From: Hygrophila difformis
Lineage: Eukaryota; Streptophyta; Magnoliopsida; Lamiales; Acanthaceae
Length of the DNA: 64,000 nt
Assembly (NCBI GenBank): GCA_030278955.1
Contig: JAOANR010000004.1
Coordinates: 13,318,428-13,382,427 of the forward strand
Reading direction: 5' to 3'
Of this stretch, positions 60,132 to 64,000 are shown one piece after another (the first letter of the stretch is position 1; the number at the start of each line of letters is the position of its first letter). The notes beneath the pieces are model-generated. The model made no database searches. It saw only the letters and a list, made by a program, of their open reading frames with translations, and was not told the origin of the DNA. The position numbers and the translations under genes are program-made.

Positions 60132-60581
60132 GAAAGATTGTCCTCCAGAGTTTGGGAGAGCTGTCTGCAAATGTCCACTGGCAGGCAGGCTTCCTGAAAC
60201 ACTACTACTAGTATTTCTCAAGGAAAACAAAATTCAACATTGATATTTAATCATTGATGCTGCTGAATTAGCACTGGAAAACCTGTTGCGACGCAGTATT
60301 AAGGAATGGTTCCTTGCAGCAACATTCCAAATAGGGGGGAAAGTAGCCGAAGCTGAGGGCAATGATACAAACCAAGACTTGGGAATCTCCCCCTGAAATT
60401 TTATGAACGAGAGAAATACGTTTGATAGTGTAGTAGTACCTAAGGGTAACTGCATTGCATATCCTCAAACAGTGACTGATGAGAATGAGCAGTGGTAGTG
60501 CTGCTGGACTGCTGGTGGAGGTTTGAGGCAATGGAAATTGATGTTTCCATGGACTGCTGGACTAATATAATTTCAAGTACT

Positions 60582-62955
<2,374 letters not shown>

Positions 62956-62956
62956 A

Positions 62957-62958
62957 TA

Positions 62959-63036
<78 letters not shown>
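62957..63036. repeat. (TAA)n microsatellite
   Basis: About 26 uninterrupted TAA units. Confidence 0.95.
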
Positions 63037-63037
<1 letters not shown>

Positions 63038-63444
63038 TCCAATCTACAAATGATAACAAGATCTATAATAATTATATATTTATCTAAATTAACTATAATA
63101 ATCACAACTTTTAGGTATATAGTAACATTTAGCATATGAAGATTTAGCACCATAACCGATTCCCCCAACGGGAGTACATAAGATGCATTGTGTACAAATT
63201 CATTCAATGATAATTATTCTCTAAACCGTACACCATAAATAAAGGCTTTGGTTAGGGTGCAGAGACTCATGACTCTTGATGTACTGTGCCACATACAAGC
63301 TATTGATGAAATATTGAAATCAATGGCTAAGATTAATATAAAGGGTACTATTGTAATTTCAATAAGATCCAAATAATTTCTATTCATTTTTATCAATTCT
63401 CATGCTCATACTTTTCTCTACCTCATAATCTACTTTTTCTTTTT

Positions 63445-63808
63445 TGAATTTCTAAAATTTGATAGGTAATTTAGATTACTTGTATCGAGTAGTTAAATTT
63501 TCATATAAAGAACATCAAAATCCGAGTTCGTTTGAGAAAATTAGAGTCATTTAAAGTTAATTGTGATTTTCATAAACGCAACATTTACATTTCAGCGACG
63601 GTGACTTTGCAATTCAGCGACGTGAGCTTTACAATTCAGCGACATAGAGTATGCATTTCAGCGACATAGCCTATACAACATAGTTTTTATGACAAACTTC
63701 AAATGGCTCTAACTTTTTCAAATGAGTTCAGATTTGGATGTTCTTTATATGAAAATCTATCTACTCAACACAAGGAATTTAAATATCCTACCAAATTTTA
63801 GAAAGTCT
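63445..63808. repeat. Long inverted repeat (foldback) with internal TTCAGCGAC repeats
   Basis: The left arm 63445-63560 and right arm 63691-63808 are reverse complements with moderate divergence; the shared core TTTCATATAAAGAACATC is exact. The loop (63590-63672) has four copies of TTCAGCGAC spaced about 22-25 bp. From 63951 to the window end the left-arm sequence starts again (AAAATTTGATGGGAAATTTAGATT), so a second unit probably follows. Confidence 0.8.
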
Positions 63809-64000
63809 AACCATATAAATATCATATTTGGACGTAACGACATATAAATATCATATCAGATTTTAGAAAGTATAAACATATAAAAAAACATATTTTCAAA
63901 ATAACGAGCATAAGATATCTTTTCTTTTGAAAATATGGTATTTATCTATTTGAAATTTCCAAAATTTGATGGGAAATTTAGATTCATTGCATCGAGTATG

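Larger units (their letters stand above)
57035..60530 (-). pseudogene. LRR receptor-like kinase (LRR-XII/non-RD type) pseudogene, main part
   Basis: On the minus strand in order: LRR traces at 60450-60140 and 59120-58920 (SGNLPTTFNLPN); last repeats and cap at 58640-58400 (NLGSLDLSQNNLS, NVSFNDVSSEIPSGG, LCGTPRFNVPC); kinase N-lobe at 58260-57980 (ITYSELQQATD, Gly-loop KGGFGTV, EVFNLQVEGALKSFD); catalytic loop near 57550 (EYLHHGYSKPVIHCD, a non-RD HCD); activation region NFKLEKF in place of DFGLAKF; exon 2 from 57250 (PEYRVEGIIDIYSYG, FMRTKP). The invariant ATP-binding Lys and the DFG Asp/Gly are lost, and there are frameshifts and stops. Intact relatives are immune receptors at the plasma membrane. 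The gene is cut by a MITE-like insertion, a solo LTR and the Tat element. Confidence 0.85.

Overview
This window is nuclear DNA of a flowering plant, most likely a eudicot. The evidence is an AT-rich background, a spliced nuclear COX15 gene, Tat- and Athila-type Ty3/gypsy retrotransposons, Stowaway/hAT/MULE DNA transposons and nuclear-integrated plastid DNA. I cannot name the species. Only one ordinary host gene is intact: COX15 (heme A synthase, mitochondrial inner membrane), seven coding exons between 15234 and 20440 on the plus strand, predicted 465 residues.

Left part (1-14200) is a nest of transposons. Positions 1-2251 are an LTR in minus orientation, running off the window edge. A decayed minus-strand Mutator-like (MULE) transposase runs from about 10785 down to 2274. 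A complete but dead hAT element (3876-8303, exact 8-bp target duplication, 11-bp terminal inverted repeats) split its SWIM domain, and two small MITEs sit inside the hAT. A LINE reverse transcriptase scrap and several MITE-like elements follow.

Centre (21138-57034). A minus-strand LRR receptor-like kinase pseudogene was split near its 3' end by a 35.7-kb nested structure. The outer element is a Tat-lineage Ty3/gypsy retrotransposon (21289-57029, TSD GTTCT). It has gag, protease and RT/RNaseH/dual-RNaseH/integrase on the plus strand. Downstream lies a long, spliced, apparently intact antisense gene for a plant-mobile-domain protein (33977-29884), with a candidate antisense TATA box. Between that gene and the 3' LTR the element carries a mosaic of plastid fragments (23S rRNA, ndhH, ndhE, psaA, rpoC2). 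A 20,061-bp Athila element (36125-56185, TSD TAGCT) is inserted inside the psaA fragment. It has two 4,719-bp LTRs that look identical, an intact 1,986-residue Gag-Pol and, where Athila elements carry an env-like gene, an apparently spliced F-box-protein gene. Its LTRs and internal region carry many GTCGCGG/CCGCGAC hairpins.

Right part (57035-64000) contains the rest of the broken receptor kinase (kinase and LRR regions), itself hit by a MITE-like insertion and by a solo LTR related to the outer element (59301-60131, TSD GAAAG). Next come an apparently perfect (TTA)n tract of about 617 units, a second short TAA tract, and a long inverted repeat whose arm begins again at the window edge.

Insertion order readable from the sequence: receptor kinase decay; Tat insertion (LTRs differ at roughly ten sites by eye); plastid acquisition at an undetermined time; then a very recent Athila insertion.
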